Shown here: positions 13,721 through 23,888 of the stretch, in pieces
Numbering within the stretch: the stretch's first letter is position 1
Layout of the letters: every line of letters begins with the position of its first letter
From: Actinomycetes bacterium
Lineage (GTDB): Bacteria > Actinomycetota > Acidimicrobiia > Acidimicrobiales > RAAP-2
Assembly: GCA_021799615.1 (NCBI GenBank)
Contig: JAJZAC010000023.1
Span: forward strand, 1 to 33,097
DNA: 33,097 bases
Reading direction: 5' to 3'
Made by a program: the position numbers and the translations under genes
The notes under the pieces: generated by a model
Told to the model about the DNA's origin: nothing
Seen by the model: only the letters and a program-made list of their open reading frames with translations
Databases searched by the model: none

Positions 13721-15249
13721 CGGCCGTCCCGCCGCCGATCCGGCAGGTCCTGACCGGCTGGGGGCGGACGGCCCCCTCCGCAGCGGACGTGGTGCGGGCG
13801 GTCGACCCCGGTACCGTCGACCGCCTCCTCGACCCCGCCCGGCGGGACGCCGCCGGGCGGGGGATCATCGCCCGGGGCATGGGGCGCAGCTACGGCGACG
13901 CGGCCCAGAACGCCGGTGGCATCGTGGTCGATGCGACCTGGCTCGACGGCGTCATCCAGGCCGACCTGGACACCGGCCTGGTCACGGTGGGCGCCGGGAC
14001 CAGCCTCCACTCGCTGATGGAGGAATTCGTCCCGCTCGGCTGGTTCGTCCCCGTGACGCCGGGGACGCGCCTGGTCACGGTGGGCGGCGCCATCGCCGCC
14101 GACGTCCACGGAAAGAACCACCATCGCGACGGGAGCTTCTGCTCCCACGTGGCCCGCATGCGCCTGGTCACGCCCACCGGCGTGGTCGAGGTCTCACCCG
14201 AGCTCGACCCCGACCTGTTCTGGGCCACGGCGGGGGGCATGGGCCTGACCGGTGTCGTCACCGAGGCGACGCTCCGGATGATCCCGGTGGAGACGAGCTA
14301 CATCCTCGTCGACACCGAGCGGGCCCACGACCTCGAAGACGCCATGGACCGGATGCTGACCGGCGACGACGGGTACCACTATTCGGTGGCGTGGATCGAC
14401 TGCCAGTCGACCGGGTCCCGGCTGGGACGCTCCGTCCTCACCCGGGGCGACCACGCCCGCATGGACGACCTCCCGGCACGCCTGCGTTCGCGGCCCGACC
14501 GGGCCCGCGCCTTCTCGCCCCGCACGCTGGCGAACGTGCCGCTCACCCCGCCGGGCGGCCTGCTCAACCCGGCCACCGTCGGCGCGTTCAACGAGCTCTG
14601 GTACCGCAAGGCCCCCCGTCACCAGGTGGGCAAGCCCCAGCACATGGCCGCCTTCTTCCATCCCCTCGACGGTGTCGGCGCCTGGAACCGCCTCTACGGG
14701 CCCCGCGGCTTCCTCCAGTACCAGTTCGTGGTGGGCGACGAGCACGGCGACGCGGTGCGCCGGGTCATCGAGCGTCTGACCCGCGACCGGCTGGCGTCGT
14801 TCCTCGCCGTGCTGAAGCGGTTCGGCCCCGGCGATCCCGGTCCCCTGTCGTTCCCGGCACCGGGGTGGACACTCGCCCTCGACCTCCCGGTCGGCAACCC
14901 GGCGCTGCCCGCGCTGCTCGACGATCTCGACGCCGAGGTCCTGGGTGCCGGCGGGCACCTGTACCTGGCCAAGGACTCCCGGCTGGCGCCCGAGACGTTC
15001 CGGACGATGTACCCCCGCGTCGACGACTTCCTGGCCGTCCGGGCACGCGTCGACCCCGAGGGGGTGCTGCGCTCCGACCTCGGGCGGCGCCTCGGCCTGT
15101 GCGCTGACACCGCCCCCCCACCGTCACCGCCCCGGACCCGTGCCCGGACCCGTCGGAAACCGGCACCCCCCCCGACGGCACCCACCCGGCCCGCCGCGCC
15201 CAGCGACGGTGGGCGGACCACCGAACATGAGGAGCACACGGCACGATGA
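13717..15249 (+). CDS. dprE1: Decaprenylphosphoryl-beta-D-ribose 2'-oxidase
   Basis: FAD enzyme oxidising the 2'-OH of decaprenylphosphoryl ribose, the first half of epimerisation to arabinose; in mycobacteria it faces the periplasm or membrane. The 510-residue product has the vanillyl-alcohol-oxidase-type FAD domain (GMGRSYGDAAQN, TPGTRLVTVGGAIAADVHGKNHH), the cap domain, and C-terminal LYLAKDSR with Lys419 plus MYPRVDDFLAVR. The conserved part ends at residue 461, the exact length of M. tuberculosis DprE1; 49 Pro/Arg-rich residues follow. At position 387, Cys in M. tuberculosis (GWNICVDFP) and the target of covalent benzothiazinones, this protein has Ala (GWTLALDLP). It overlaps both neighbours by 4 nt (ATGA). 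Confidence 0.95.
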   Translation: MTAVPPPIRQVLTGWGRTAPSAADVVRAVDPGTVDRLLDPARRDAAGRGIIARGMGRSYGDAAQNAGGIVVDATWLDGVIQADLDTGLVTVGAGTSLHSLMEEFVPLGWFVPVTPGTRLVTVGGAIAADVHGKNHHRDGSFCSHVARMRLVTPTGVVEVSPELDPDLFWATAGGMGLTGVVTEATLRMIPVETSYILVDTERAHDLEDAMDRMLTGDDGYHYSVAWIDCQSTGSRLGRSVLTRGDHARMDDLPARLRSRPDRARAFSPRTLANVPLTPPGGLLNPATVGAFNELWYRKAPRHQVGKPQHMAAFFHPLDGVGAWNRLYGPRGFLQYQFVVGDEHGDAVRRVIERLTRDRLASFLAVLKRFGPGDPGPLSFPAPGWTLALDLPVGNPALPALLDDLDAEVLGAGGHLYLAKDSRLAPETFRTMYPRVDDFLAVRARVDPEGVLRSDLGRRLGLCADTAPPPSPPRTRARTRRKPAPPPTAPTRPAAPSDGGRTTEHEEHTAR

Positions 15250-16004
15250 TCAACGCAGTGGGACGACCGCAGTCGATCCTGGTGCTCGGGGGGGCCTCCG
15301 AGCTGGCCGGCGCCGTCGTCGCCCACCTGGTGCCCGAGCGGTGCCGGACGGTGGTCCTGGCCGGGCGGGAAGGGCCGCGCCTTGACGCCGCCGTCGAGGC
15401 GGCGCGATCCCTCGGCGCCGAGGCGACCGCCGTCCAGTTCGACGTGAACGAGGTGGCGGGGCACGCCGCCTTCGCTGCCGACGTCTTCGAGCGGTTCGGG
15501 GACTTCGACGTGGTGCTGGCGGCAGCCGGCGTGCTCGGCAACCAGGAGGTCGATGAGCACGACCCGGCCGCAGCCGCCGCCGTCATGCAGGCCAACTACA
15601 CGGGCCTGGCCGCCGCCCTCCTTGCCGTCGCCGACCGCATGCGTCACCAGGGGCACGGCCGCCTGGTCGTCCTGTCGTCGGTCGCCGGCCTGCGGGCCCG
15701 GCGGGCCAACTTCGTCTACGGGTCGTCCAAGGCCGGTCTCGACGCCTTCGCCCAGGGGCTGGGGGACGCCCTCGTCGGCACGGGCGTGGGCGTCACCATC
15801 GTCCGGCCCGGTTTCGTCGTCGGCCGGATGACCGACGGCATGGCGCCGGCGCCGTTCGCCACCACCCCGGAACAGGTGGGGGCGGCCGTCAGCCGGGCCA
15901 TCACCGCCGGTGCGCCCGTCGTCTACGTCCCATCGGTCCTCCGCTGGGTGTTCCTGGTCATGCGCCACCTTCCCCGGGCCGTGTGGCGGCGGCTCCCGGG
16001 CTGA
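15246..16004 (+). CDS. dprE2: Decaprenylphosphoryl-2-keto-ribose reductase
   Basis: NADH-dependent short-chain dehydrogenase that reduces the 2'-keto intermediate made by DprE1, yielding decaprenylphosphoryl arabinose. The 252-residue protein has a DprE2-type glycine-rich loop [10 protein letters not shown] (in place of the usual GxxxGIG), D66 in the FDVN cofactor loop, LAAAGV, active-site Ser144/145, and Y158-x3-K162 (YGSSK). The C-terminus [21 protein letters not shown] is amphipathic and may touch the membrane. ATG 15246 overlaps the dprE1 stop; a GAGGAG lies about 12 nt upstream. The gene directly follows dprE1 as in mycobacteria. Confidence 0.94.
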   Translation: MINAVGRPQSILVLGGASELAGAVVAHLVPERCRTVVLAGREGPRLDAAVEAARSLGAEATAVQFDVNEVAGHAAFAADVFERFGDFDVVLAAAGVLGNQEVDEHDPAAAAAVMQANYTGLAAALLAVADRMRHQGHGRLVVLSSVAGLRARRANFVYGSSKAGLDAFAQGLGDALVGTGVGVTIVRPGFVVGRMTDGMAPAPFATTPEQVGAAVSRAITAGAPVVYVPSVLRWVFLVMRHLPRAVWRRLPG

Positions 16005-16023
16005 CGGGGCGCTGACGCGACCG

Positions 16024-18381
16024 ATGCGCCGGTTCCGTGCCCGGCGGCGTCCGGCGGCGGTGGCACTGGCGGCGGTGGCACTGGCGGCGGTGGCACTGGC
16101 GGCGGTGGCGGGAGGCTCGGCCGCCGCCGGGACGTCGGCGCTGCCAGCGCCCCGCGTGCTGGCCCCCCGCACCCAGCCCCAGACCTTCCAACCGGCCACC
16201 GCCGTGCTCCCCGACACCGCCACCGGCGGGTACTGGCTGGTGACGACGTCTGGCGGCGTCTTCTCCTTCGACGCCCCCTTCCACGGGTCGGCCGGGACGT
16301 ACACCCTGGTCCAGCCGGTCGTGACTGGCACGTCGGTCCCCGGCGGCGGGGGCTACTGGCTGGCGGCGGCCGACGGGGCCGTCTTCTCCTTCGGCGATGC
16401 CGCCTTCCACGGGTCGATGGGCGGGCGCATGATCGGTGCCCCGGTCGTCGGCATGGCCGCCACGCCCAACGGCGGGGGCTACTGGCTCGCCGGAGCTGCG
16501 GGTGCCGTGTTCTCCTTCGGCGACGCTGCTGCCCTCGGTTCGATGGCCACCATGCACCTCAACCGACCGGTCGTCGGCATGGCGGCCACCCCCGACGGCC
16601 ACGGTTACTGGCTGGTGGCGGCGGACGGGGGGGTGTTCACCTTCGGCGACGCCCACTTCTTCGGCTCGACCGGGTCGCTGGTGCTGAACCAGCCCATCGT
16701 CGGCATGGCGGCCACCCCCGACGGCCACGGCTACTGGCTGGTGGCGGCGGACGGGGGGGTGTTCGCCTTCGGCGATGCCGCCTTCTTCGGCTCCATGGGC
16801 GGTCGGCCCCTGAACAAGCCGGTCGTCGCCGTGGCCGCCACCCCGGACGGGGGCGGCTACCGCCTCCTCGGCGCCGACGGCGGGGTGTTCGACTTCGGCG
16901 ATGCCGCCTACCACGGGTCGATCTCGCTCCAGCCGCTACCGGTGCCGTCGCCGGTGCCGGCCCCCCTGTCGCACCGACCGGCCGTCGCGGTGGTCCCCGA
17001 CCGCGTCACCGGCGGGTACCAGGTGGCCGACGCCGGTGGTCAGGCCTACCCCTTCGGGGCACCGACCCTGGGTGGGACCGGGGGGCAGAGCCCGTCGCCC
17101 GTCGTCGGCGCTGCCGCCGCCCCCGGCCACGGCTACTGGCTGGTGGCGGCGGACGGGGGGGTGTTCGCCTTCGGCGATGCCACGACATGGGGCTCGGCAG
17201 CCGGCCACCCCCTGGCCGCCCCGGTGGTGGGCATGGCGGCCACCCCCGACGGCGGGGGCTACTGGCTGGTGGCGGCGGACGGGGGGGTGTTCGCCTTCGG
17301 CGATGCCGCCTTCGCCGGCTCCCTCGGCGGGCATCCGATCAACGCCCCGGTCGTCGGGATCGCCTCGACCGTCGACGGGCGCGGCTACTGGCTGGTGGCG
17401 GCGGACGGGGGGGTGTTCGCCTTCGGCGATGCCGCCTTCGCCGGCTCCCTCGGCGGGCATCCGGGTTCGAGCCCGACCGTGGCACTGGTGGCCGACCAGG
17501 TGACGGGGGGCTACTGGCTGGTGGCGGCGTCGGGCGCGGTGACGGGGTTCGACGCGCCGGAGCTGGCACCGGCGGGCGGCGCGCTCACCGGTGCCGCCGT
17601 CGCCGCTGCAGCCACGCCCGACGACGGGGGGCTGTGGCTTCTCGGTGCCGCCGGCGGCGTGGCCGCCCGCGGTGACGCCACCTGGCTCGGCTCGCTCGAC
17701 GTGCAGGTCCTGCCCCTGGCCGGCAAGGTCGTGGCGCTCGACCCCGGCCACGACGGCGGGAACGCCGGGGCGCCGGGGATCATCGACCAGCCGATCGACG
17801 GCGGGGGGTTCACCGAGCCGTGCGACACGGCCGGCACGGAGACGGCCACCGGCTACCCCGAGCATGCCTTCAACTTCGACGTGGCCCAACGCCTGGCTGC
17901 CATCCTCCGCTCCGAGGGGGCGACCGTGGTGCTGACCCGAACCACCGACACGGGTGTGGGCCCATGTGTGAACGTGCGGGCCGCAATCGGCAACGCCGCC
18001 CACGCCGACGCCGCCGTCTCCATCCACGCCGACGGAGGGCCGGTGACGGGGAGCGGTTTCGACGTGATCGAGCCGCTTCCCGTGATCAGCTCCATCAGCG
18101 ACAACACGTCCATCGTCGCTCCCTCGGCAGCGCTGGCCGTCGACATCCGCAACGCCTTCCAGGCCGACACCGGCGAGCCACCGGCCAATTACGTCGGCAC
18201 CGACGGGATCGACGCCCGGAGCGACCTCGGAGGGCTCAACCTGTCGACCGTCCCGAAGGTGCTGATCGAGTGCGCCAACATGCGCAACGGCGGCGACGCC
18301 GCCAACGTGGAGAGCGCATCGTGGCGCCAGGCGGCAGCCCAGGGCCTGGCCGACGGGATCACCGCCTTCCTGACCTCCTGA
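16024..18381 (+). CDS. Exported N-acetylmuramoyl-L-alanine amidase with 12 GYWLV repeats
   Basis: A 785-residue secreted protein predicted to cleave the amide bond between MurNAc and the peptide stem. Residues 1-37 are a signal peptide: MRRFRARRR, then a hydrophobic core built of VALAA repeats. Residues about 55-560 hold 12 repeats of about 42 residues with core [17 protein letters not shown], in two blocks of six split by a Pro-rich linker near repeat 6/7. The blade-like length suggests beta-propellers (inference). Residues 567-785 are an Amidase_3 domain: zinc ligands H576 (DPGHDGG), E613 (YPEH), H668 (SIHADGG) and catalytic E749 (LIECANM). It is 19 nt after dprE2, so wall hydrolysis may be co-transcribed with arabinan-precursor synthesis. 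The repeats may bind wall polymer; the function is unproven. Confidence 0.9.
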   Translation: MRRFRARRRPAAVALAAVALAAVALAAVAGGSAAAGTSALPAPRVLAPRTQPQTFQPATAVLPDTATGGYWLVTTSGGVFSFDAPFHGSAGTYTLVQPVVTGTSVPGGGGYWLAAADGAVFSFGDAAFHGSMGGRMIGAPVVGMAATPNGGGYWLAGAAGAVFSFGDAAALGSMATMHLNRPVVGMAATPDGHGYWLVAADGGVFTFGDAHFFGSTGSLVLNQPIVGMAATPDGHGYWLVAADGGVFAFGDAAFFGSMGGRPLNKPVVAVAATPDGGGYRLLGADGGVFDFGDAAYHGSISLQPLPVPSPVPAPLSHRPAVAVVPDRVTGGYQVADAGGQAYPFGAPTLGGTGGQSPSPVVGAAAAPGHGYWLVAADGGVFAFGDATTWGSAAGHPLAAPVVGMAATPDGGGYWLVAADGGVFAFGDAAFAGSLGGHPINAPVVGIASTVDGRGYWLVAADGGVFAFGDAAFAGSLGGHPGSSPTVALVADQVTGGYWLVAASGAVTGFDAPELAPAGGALTGAAVAAAATPDDGGLWLLGAAGGVAARGDATWLGSLDVQVLPLAGKVVALDPGHDGGNAGAPGIIDQPIDGGGFTEPCDTAGTETATGYPEHAFNFDVAQRLAAILRSEGATVVLTRTTDTGVGPCVNVRAAIGNAAHADAAVSIHADGGPVTGSGFDVIEPLPVISSISDNTSIVAPSAALAVDIRNAFQADTGEPPANYVGTDGIDARSDLGGLNLSTVPKVLIECANMRNGGDAANVESASWRQAAAQGLADGITAFLTS
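16056..16113 (+). repeat. 15-bp tandem repeat encoding the signal-peptide core
   Basis: About three and a half copies of GGCACTGGCGGCGGT (period 15) encode [19 protein letters not shown]. The whole hydrophobic core of the signal peptide is therefore a microsatellite; copy-number change in steps of five residues would alter export without shifting frame. Confidence 0.8.
16200..17700 (+). repeat. Twelve degenerate 126-bp coding repeats
   Basis: Repeat unit 42 codons. Copies 9 and 10 share 81 identical bases (17257-17337 and 17383-17463), exactly 126 nt apart, and the segment encoding [17 protein letters not shown] is nearly identical in five copies. Outer copies (1, 2, 3, 11, 12) are diverged. 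The pattern implies recent duplication or gene conversion in the centre of the array. Confidence 0.85.
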
Positions 18382-18488
18382 CCCGGCGGGGCTCGGCTGA
18401 CCCGGCGGGACTCGGCTGACCCGGCGGGACTTGGCTGACCCGGCGGGACTTGGCTGACCGGGCGGGACTCGGCTGACCCGGCGGGACC
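18379..18488. repeat. 19-bp tandem repeat filling the amidase-pcrA convergent gap
   Basis: Five full copies and one 15-nt partial copy of TGACCCGGCGGGACTCGGC start exactly at the amidase stop TGA (18379) and end one base before the pcrA stop (18490). Changes among copies are single bases. Because 19 is not a multiple of 3, the TGA recurs in all three frames downstream of the amidase. The core TGACCCG is shared with the 9-bp repeat after the P450. Confidence 0.9.
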
Positions 18489-18489
18489 G

Positions 18490-20829
18490 TCAGGCCCGCT
18501 TGAGGGGCGCCATGCGCAGCAGCAGCTGCTTGGTGCCGAGCCCGGGAAAAGCCACGGCCGCCTCGGCGTCGTCGCCGTCACCCCGCGTCTCCACCACGGT
18601 TCCCTCGCCCCAGGTCCCGTGGACGACCCGGTCGCCGGCCACCAGGCCCAGTGACTGGGCACCGGTCGAGCGGGGCTCCCGCCGCCCCGCACCGGGGTTC
18701 CCCGTGCCGAAGGAGCTCCTGCCCGGCGTGCCGCCTGCAGACGTTCCGGCGAGGTCCCGCCTGCCGCCCCCGAACCGGCCGCCGGTCGACCCCCACACCG
18801 AGGACACGTCCTGGACCAGCTCGTCCGGGAGCTCGGCCAGGAACCGGCTGGCCATGTTGGCGGTGGTCGACCCCCACAGGGTCCGGTTCCAGGCGTGGGT
18901 GACGGCCAGGTGGCGTTCCGCCCGCGTGAGCCCGACGTAGCAGAGCCGGCGCTCCTCCTCGAGCTCGACCGGGTCGCCGAGGGCGCGCGCGTGGGGGAAG
19001 ATCCCGTCCTCCATCCCCACGATGAAGACGGCCGGGAACTCCAGGCCCTTGGCGATGTGGAGGGTCATGAGCGAGACCTTCGACCCGTCGCCGTCGAGGT
19101 CGTCGGCATCCGCCACCAGCGAGGCGGCCTCGAGGAACTCGGCGAGCGACCGGTAGGCGGACGCCACGCCGGCCAGCTCGTCCACGTTCTCGACCCGCCC
19201 CAGCGCCTCGATGCTGCCGTCGGCCAGCAGTGCGCTGCGGAAGCCGGTCCGATCGGCCACCTCCACCACCAGCGCTCCGGGACCGAGGAGATCGCCCGGG
19301 GTGGCCGCCTCGACCGGCGTGGTGCCCGGCGCACCCGGTGGCCCGGCGGCGTCGAGCAGGTCGGGCTCCAGGCCGTCGCCTTCGTCGGGGGCAGGGGCCA
19401 TGCGGGCCCGGAGGTCGTCGAGGAGCGCGGCCAGTTCGGCCAGGGCGCCGGCGGCCTTGGCCCCCACCCCCGCCTCGGCGGCCCGGGCCACGGCGGTGCC
19501 GAACGGCACGCCCCCGGCCGCCGCCCACGAGGCCAACCTGGCCACGGACGTCTCCCCCACCCCGCGTTTGGGGACGTTCACGATCCGCCGCCAGCTCACC
19601 TCGTCGTCCGGGTTGACCAGCACCCGCAGGTAGGCAAGCAGGTCGCGGACCTCCCGGCGGTCGTAGAACTTGGTCCCGCCCACCACCCGGTAGGGGACCT
19701 CGGCCCGGACCAGGGCCTCCTCCAGCGCCCGGCTCTGGGCGTTGGTGCGGTAGAAGACGGCGACGTCACCGTGGGCCAGCCCGACGTCGCGCACCAGGCG
19801 GCGGATCTCCCCCGCCACCCAGGCGGCCTCGTCGTCCTCGTCCTCGGCGCGGTAGCGGACGATGCGCTCGCCCGTCCCCCGGTCCGTCCACAGCTGCTTC
19901 GGCTTGCGGGACAGGTTGTTGGCGATCACCGCGTTGGCCGCGTCCAGAATGGTCTGGGTCGACCGGAAGTTCTGGTCCAGGGTGATGGTGGTGGCGTCGG
20001 GGAAGGCCTCCTCGAAGTCGAGGATGTTGGTGATGTCCGCCCCCCGGAACCGGTAGACGGACTGGTCGCTGTCGCCCACGACGGCGATGTTGCGGTGCTC
20101 GCCCGCCAGCAGCACGGCCAGCGAGTTCTGGACGGCGTTGGTGTCCTGGTACTCGTCGATCAGGACGTGGGCGAAGCGTTCCCGGTAGTGGGCCAGGACG
20201 TCGGGGTGCTCCTCGAACAGCCGGACGGCGTTGGCCAGCAGGTCGTCGAAGTCCATGGCGTTGGCCGCCACCATCCGCCGCTGGTACTCGTCCCACACGT
20301 CGGCGATGCGGCGGTCGAAGATGGTGGCCGCCTCGTCGCGGTAGTCCCGGGGACCGAGCCCGCGGGACTTGGCCTGGCTGATCTGACCGAGCACGGCGCG
20401 GGGCGTCATCCGCTTGGTGTCGACATCCAGTTCCTTGCTCACCATCTCCACCAGACGGCGGGCGTCCGCGTCGTCGTAGATGGTGAAGGACCCCCGGTAG
20501 CCCAGCCGGTCCCCCTGGGCCCGCAGGATCCGTACGCACGCCGAGTGGAAGGTGGACACCCAGCTGCGCCCGGCCGCCGGCCCGGCCAGCTCGGCAACCC
20601 GGCGGCGCATCTCGTCCGCCGCCTTGTTGGTGAAGGTGATGGCCAGGATCTGCCACGGCGCGGCGTCGCCCGTGGCGACCAGGTGGGCGATGCGGCGGGT
20701 GAGCACCCGCGTCTTGCCCGAGCCGGCCCCGGCCACGATGAGCAGCGGCCCGCCACGGTGCTCGACGGCGCGCCGCTGCGGATCGGTCAGACCGGCAACG
20801 AGGTCGTCGGGTCCCGCCAGCGCGGTCAC
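18490..20829 (-). CDS. pcrA: ATP-dependent DNA helicase PcrA/UvrD
   Basis: Superfamily 1A 3'-5' helicase for repair and transcription-conflict resolution. The 779-residue product has Q motif LTDPQRRAV, Walker A GAGSGKT (34-40), motif Ia AITFTNKAA, Walker B DEYQDTN, motif [16 protein letters not shown], motif IV DQNFRST, motif [11 protein letters not shown] and motif [10 protein letters not shown]. The C-terminus ([16 protein letters not shown] to LKRA) is the PcrA-type Tudor-like domain that contacts RNA polymerase. A Gly/Ser/Arg linker precedes it. GTG 20829 overlaps the guaA stop (GTGA, 4 nt), so it is translated as part of guaB3-guaA-pcrA. Length is normal for actinobacterial PcrA/UvrD1. 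Confidence 0.96.
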   Translation of the reverse strand: MTALAGPDDLVAGLTDPQRRAVEHRGGPLLIVAGAGSGKTRVLTRRIAHLVATGDAAPWQILAITFTNKAADEMRRRVAELAGPAAGRSWVSTFHSACVRILRAQGDRLGYRGSFTIYDDADARRLVEMVSKELDVDTKRMTPRAVLGQISQAKSRGLGPRDYRDEAATIFDRRIADVWDEYQRRMVAANAMDFDDLLANAVRLFEEHPDVLAHYRERFAHVLIDEYQDTNAVQNSLAVLLAGEHRNIAVVGDSDQSVYRFRGADITNILDFEEAFPDATTITLDQNFRSTQTILDAANAVIANNLSRKPKQLWTDRGTGERIVRYRAEDEDDEAAWVAGEIRRLVRDVGLAHGDVAVFYRTNAQSRALEEALVRAEVPYRVVGGTKFYDRREVRDLLAYLRVLVNPDDEVSWRRIVNVPKRGVGETSVARLASWAAAGGVPFGTAVARAAEAGVGAKAAGALAELAALLDDLRARMAPAPDEGDGLEPDLLDAAGPPGAPGTTPVEAATPGDLLGPGALVVEVADRTGFRSALLADGSIEALGRVENVDELAGVASAYRSLAEFLEAASLVADADDLDGDGSKVSLMTLHIAKGLEFPAVFIVGMEDGIFPHARALGDPVELEEERRLCYVGLTRAERHLAVTHAWNRTLWGSTTANMASRFLAELPDELVQDVSSVWGSTGGRFGGGRRDLAGTSAGGTPGRSSFGTGNPGAGRREPRSTGAQSLGLVAGDRVVHGTWGEGTVVETRGDGDDAEAAVAFPGLGTKQLLLRMAPLKRA

Positions 20830-22403
20830 TCCCACTCGATGGTCCCGGGTGGCTTCGACGTCACGTCGAGGACCACCCGGTTGACCCCGTCCACCTCGTT
20901 GATGATGCGCGAGGAGATGCGCTCGACCAGGTCGTAGGGGAGGCGCGCCCAGTCGGCCGTCATGGCGTCGTCGCTGGTGACGGCGCGGATGACCACCGGG
21001 TAGGCGTAGGTGCGGCCGTCGCCCATGACCCCGACCGTCCGCACGGCGGGGAGCACGGCGAAGCTCTGCCACAGCTCGCGGTAGAGGCCGGCCCGGCGCA
21101 CCTCCTCCACCACCACGGCGTCGGCCGCCCGCAGGATCGTCGCCCGCTCGGGGGTGACCTCCCCGACGATGCGGACGGCCAGACCGGGCCCGGGGAACGG
21201 CTGGCGCCACACGATCTCGTGGGGGAGGCCCAGCTCCTCGCCGACGGCACGGACCTCGTCCTTGAACAGGAGGCGGAGGGGCTCGACGAGGTCGAAGGCC
21301 AGGTCGTCGGGGAGACCCCCCACGTTGTGATGGGACTTGATGGTGGCGGCCTGGGCCGATCCGGACTCGATCACGTCCGGGTACAGCGTCCCCTGTACGA
21401 GGAACCCGGCCTCGCCGGCATGCTCGCCCGAGCTGACGAGGTCCCGGGCCACCTCCTCGAAGATCCGGATGAAGAGCTCGCCGATGATCTTGCGCTTGCG
21501 TTCGGGGTCGGTGACGCCAGCCAGGGCGGCGAAGAACCGGTCGGCCGCCTTCACGTGGACCAGGTCCATGTGGAACTGGCGCCGGAACGTCTCCTCGACC
21601 TGCGCCCCCTCGTCGGCCCGCATCAGGCCGGTGTCGACGAAGACGCAGGTCAACTGGTCGCCGATCGCCTTGTGCACCAGCGCGGCCGCCACCGCGGAGT
21701 CCACCCCGCCCGACAGGGCGCACAGCACCTTGGCCGTGCCCACCTGGGCCCGGACCGCCTCGACCTCCGTCTCGATGATCGACGTGTGGGTCCACGCCGG
21801 CGGCGCCTCGCACGCGTCGGCGAGGAACCGCTCGAAGACCTCGCCGCCGCGGTCCGTGTGGACGACCTCGGGGTGGAACTGGACGCCGTAGATCCGTCGG
21901 ACCGGGTCGTGGAACGCCGCCACCGGCGCATCGGGGCACGACGCGGTGGCGACGAACCCGGGCGGCACCGCGGTGATGGCGTCGGCGTGGCTCATCCACA
22001 CCTCGGACGCCGCCGGCCAGTCGGCGAGCAGCGGCGACGGCGACGACTGTGTGAGGACCGTGCGCCCGTACTCGCCCCGGCCCGTCCGGGCCACCTCGCC
22101 GCCGAGCTGGCGGGCGATGAGCTGGGCGCCGTAGCAGATGCCGAGGATCGGCACGCCGAGGTCGTAGACGGCCGGGTCGATCCCGGGGGCGGGGTCCTCG
22201 TTCACCGACTTGGGCCCGCCCGAGAAGATGATCCCCCGGGGCTGGCGGGCGGCCAGGTCGGCCACCGTCGACGTGTGGCTCACGATCTCCGAGTAGACGT
22301 GGGCCTCGCGCACCCGGCGGGCGATCAGCTGGGCGTACTGGGCGCCGAAGTCGACGACCAGGATGGGCCCCTCGGTCGGGGCGGGCAGCGGACCGCCCGT
22401 CAC
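20826..22403 (-). CDS. guaA: GMP synthase (glutamine-hydrolysing)
   Basis: Aminates XMP to GMP using glutamine and ATP, the last step of guanine nucleotide synthesis. The 525-residue protein has an N-terminal class-I amidotransferase ([15 protein letters not shown], nucleophile C90 in GICYGAQ, and GVQFHPEV with the catalytic His/Glu), then the ATP-PPase P-loop LSGGVDSA, and a C-terminal dimerisation domain ending [15 protein letters not shown] 22403 starts 28 nt after the guaB3 stop; no strong Shine-Dalgarno is visible, so re-initiation after guaB3 is likely. Length equals E. coli GuaA (525). Confidence 0.96.
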   Translation of the reverse strand: MTGGPLPAPTEGPILVVDFGAQYAQLIARRVREAHVYSEIVSHTSTVADLAARQPRGIIFSGGPKSVNEDPAPGIDPAVYDLGVPILGICYGAQLIARQLGGEVARTGRGEYGRTVLTQSSPSPLLADWPAASEVWMSHADAITAVPPGFVATASCPDAPVAAFHDPVRRIYGVQFHPEVVHTDRGGEVFERFLADACEAPPAWTHTSIIETEVEAVRAQVGTAKVLCALSGGVDSAVAAALVHKAIGDQLTCVFVDTGLMRADEGAQVEETFRRQFHMDLVHVKAADRFFAALAGVTDPERKRKIIGELFIRIFEEVARDLVSSGEHAGEAGFLVQGTLYPDVIESGSAQAATIKSHHNVGGLPDDLAFDLVEPLRLLFKDEVRAVGEELGLPHEIVWRQPFPGPGLAVRIVGEVTPERATILRAADAVVVEEVRRAGLYRELWQSFAVLPAVRTVGVMGDGRTYAYPVVIRAVTSDDAMTADWARLPYDLVERISSRIINEVDGVNRVVLDVTSKPPGTIEWE

Positions 22404-22431
22404 CGTCGGCGCCCGCTCGGAAGTGCCGGGC

Positions 22432-23595
22432 TCAATGGCCCATGCCGACGCCCTGGGCCCGCTGGAGGTCCTTGCCCTCCGTCTGGAGGGCGGGCGCCAC
22501 CATGACCTCGGCCTTCTGGAACTCCTTGACCGTCTCGTAACCGCAGGTGGCCATGGCCGTCCGCAGGGCACCGAAGAGGTTCATCCGACCGTCGTTCTCG
22601 TGGGCCGGGCCGAGGAGGATCTCGCGCAGCGTGCCGCGGGTGGTCGTCTTCACCCGGGCCCCGCGGGGCAGCGTCGGGTGGAAGGTGGCCATCCCCCAGT
22701 GGTAGCCGCGTGCGGGCGCCTCGACCGCCGACGACAGCGGCGAGCCGAGCATGACGGCATCGGCGCCACAGGCGATGGCCTTGGCGATGTCGCCACCCTT
22801 CGACATCCCGCCGTCGGCGATGACCTGGCAGTAGACGCCGGTCTCGTCCAGGTGGCGCATGCGGGCGCCGGCCACGTCGGCGATGGCGGTGGCCTGGGGG
22901 ACGCCGATGCCGAGCACGCCACGGGTGGTACAGGCGTTGCCGGGCCCGACCCCGACCAGCACGCCGACCGCTCCGGTGCGCATGAGGTGGAGGCCGGCCT
23001 GGTACGAGGCACATCCGCCCACGATGACCGGGATCTCGAACTCGCGGATGAACCGCTTCAGGTTGAGGGGCTCCACCGTCTTCGACACGTGCTCGGCCGA
23101 CACCACCGTGCCCTGGATGACCAGCAGGTCGAGCTCGGCGGCCAGGATGGCCGGCGCGAACGCCTCCGTCTTCTGGGGGGTGACCGAGGCGGCGGTGGTG
23201 ATGCCGGCCGCCTTCATCTCACGGATCCGCTCGGTGACCAGCTCGAGCTTGACGGGCTCCGCGTACATCTGCTGCATACGGGCGGTGGCCTTCTCGGCGG
23301 GGAGCTCGCGGATCTCGTCGAACAGGGAGGTGGGATCGTCGTACCTGGTCCACAGCCCCTCGAGGTTGAGGACGCCGAGGCCGCCCAGGCGGCCGATCTC
23401 GATGGCGGTGGCCGGGCTGACCACGCCGTCCATGGCCGAGGCGAGCAGGGGGAGCTCGAACCGGTAGGCGTCGATCTCCCAGCTGATGTCGACGTCCTCG
23501 GGGTCTCGGGTCCGGCGGCTGGGGACGATGGCGATGTCGTCGAACCCGTACGCCCTCCGTCCAGACTTGAAGATGCCGATCTCGATCTCAGCCAC
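22432..23595 (-). CDS. guaB3: GuaB3-family IMP dehydrogenase-related protein
   Basis: A 387-residue IMP-dehydrogenase-fold protein of the GuaB3 group, which lacks the CBS domains of ordinary GuaB. Features: [20 protein letters not shown] at the N-terminus, [12 protein letters not shown], the catalytic loop [12 protein letters not shown] with the nucleophilic Cys and the motif [10 protein letters not shown], and [11 protein letters not shown]. GuaB3 proteins sit beside guaA across actinobacteria; whether all have IMP dehydrogenase activity is unsettled. GTG 23595 has GGAGG 8 nt upstream. It is first of guaB3-guaA-pcrA. A canonical CBS-containing guaB is not in the window. Confidence 0.93.
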   Translation of the reverse strand: MAEIEIGIFKSGRRAYGFDDIAIVPSRRTRDPEDVDISWEIDAYRFELPLLASAMDGVVSPATAIEIGRLGGLGVLNLEGLWTRYDDPTSLFDEIRELPAEKATARMQQMYAEPVKLELVTERIREMKAAGITTAASVTPQKTEAFAPAILAAELDLLVIQGTVVSAEHVSKTVEPLNLKRFIREFEIPVIVGGCASYQAGLHLMRTGAVGVLVGVGPGNACTTRGVLGIGVPQATAIADVAGARMRHLDETGVYCQVIADGGMSKGGDIAKAIACGADAVMLGSPLSSAVEAPARGYHWGMATFHPTLPRGARVKTTTRGTLREILLGPAHENDGRMNLFGALRTAMATCGYETVKEFQKAEVMVAPALQTEGKDLQRAQGVGMGH

Positions 23596-23888
23596 GTGCG
23601 TGTCCTCCGGCCCGGTGATGGTTGCTCCGACGGCCGGACGTCGCGTCCTCCGACACGTCCGCTGCGCCTGGCCCGCCTCCCACGATACCGCCTGGCGACC
23701 CGGGGCTGGCCCCAACGCCCGGCGCCCTCGGGCGTCGGTGCCGGACCGTCCCCCGCTGGGCGCCGTGGCACCGTCCCACACGGGCAGCCGCTGGCCCCGG
23801 CCACCGATCGGGCCTGCCCGCTCGATAATCTCTGCCACGCGCACGCCGGGAACGCTCCCGCCCTGCGCACGAGGACGGGTGGCTGGGC
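23596..23888. promoter_or_regulatory. Divergent guaB3 / mannosyltransferase promoter region
   Basis: 293 nt between divergent genes. Minus-strand TATCGT (23687-23682) could serve guaB3 with a leader of about 80 nt; plus-strand GATAAT (23824-23829) could serve the mannosyltransferase with a leader of about 50 nt. Neither has a convincing -35. No small gene is seen. Confidence 0.35.

Noticed and set aside
18379-18488. CRISPR array
   Set aside because: The 19-bp units are head-to-tail without spacers.
20830-21999. N-terminal extension of PcrA
   Set aside because: It overlaps guaA in another frame; GTG 20829 in a GTGA overlap starts right before the Q motif.
22432-23595. Canonical IMP dehydrogenase GuaB
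   Set aside because: It is too short (387 residues) and lacks CBS domains; the sequence fits the GuaB3 group.
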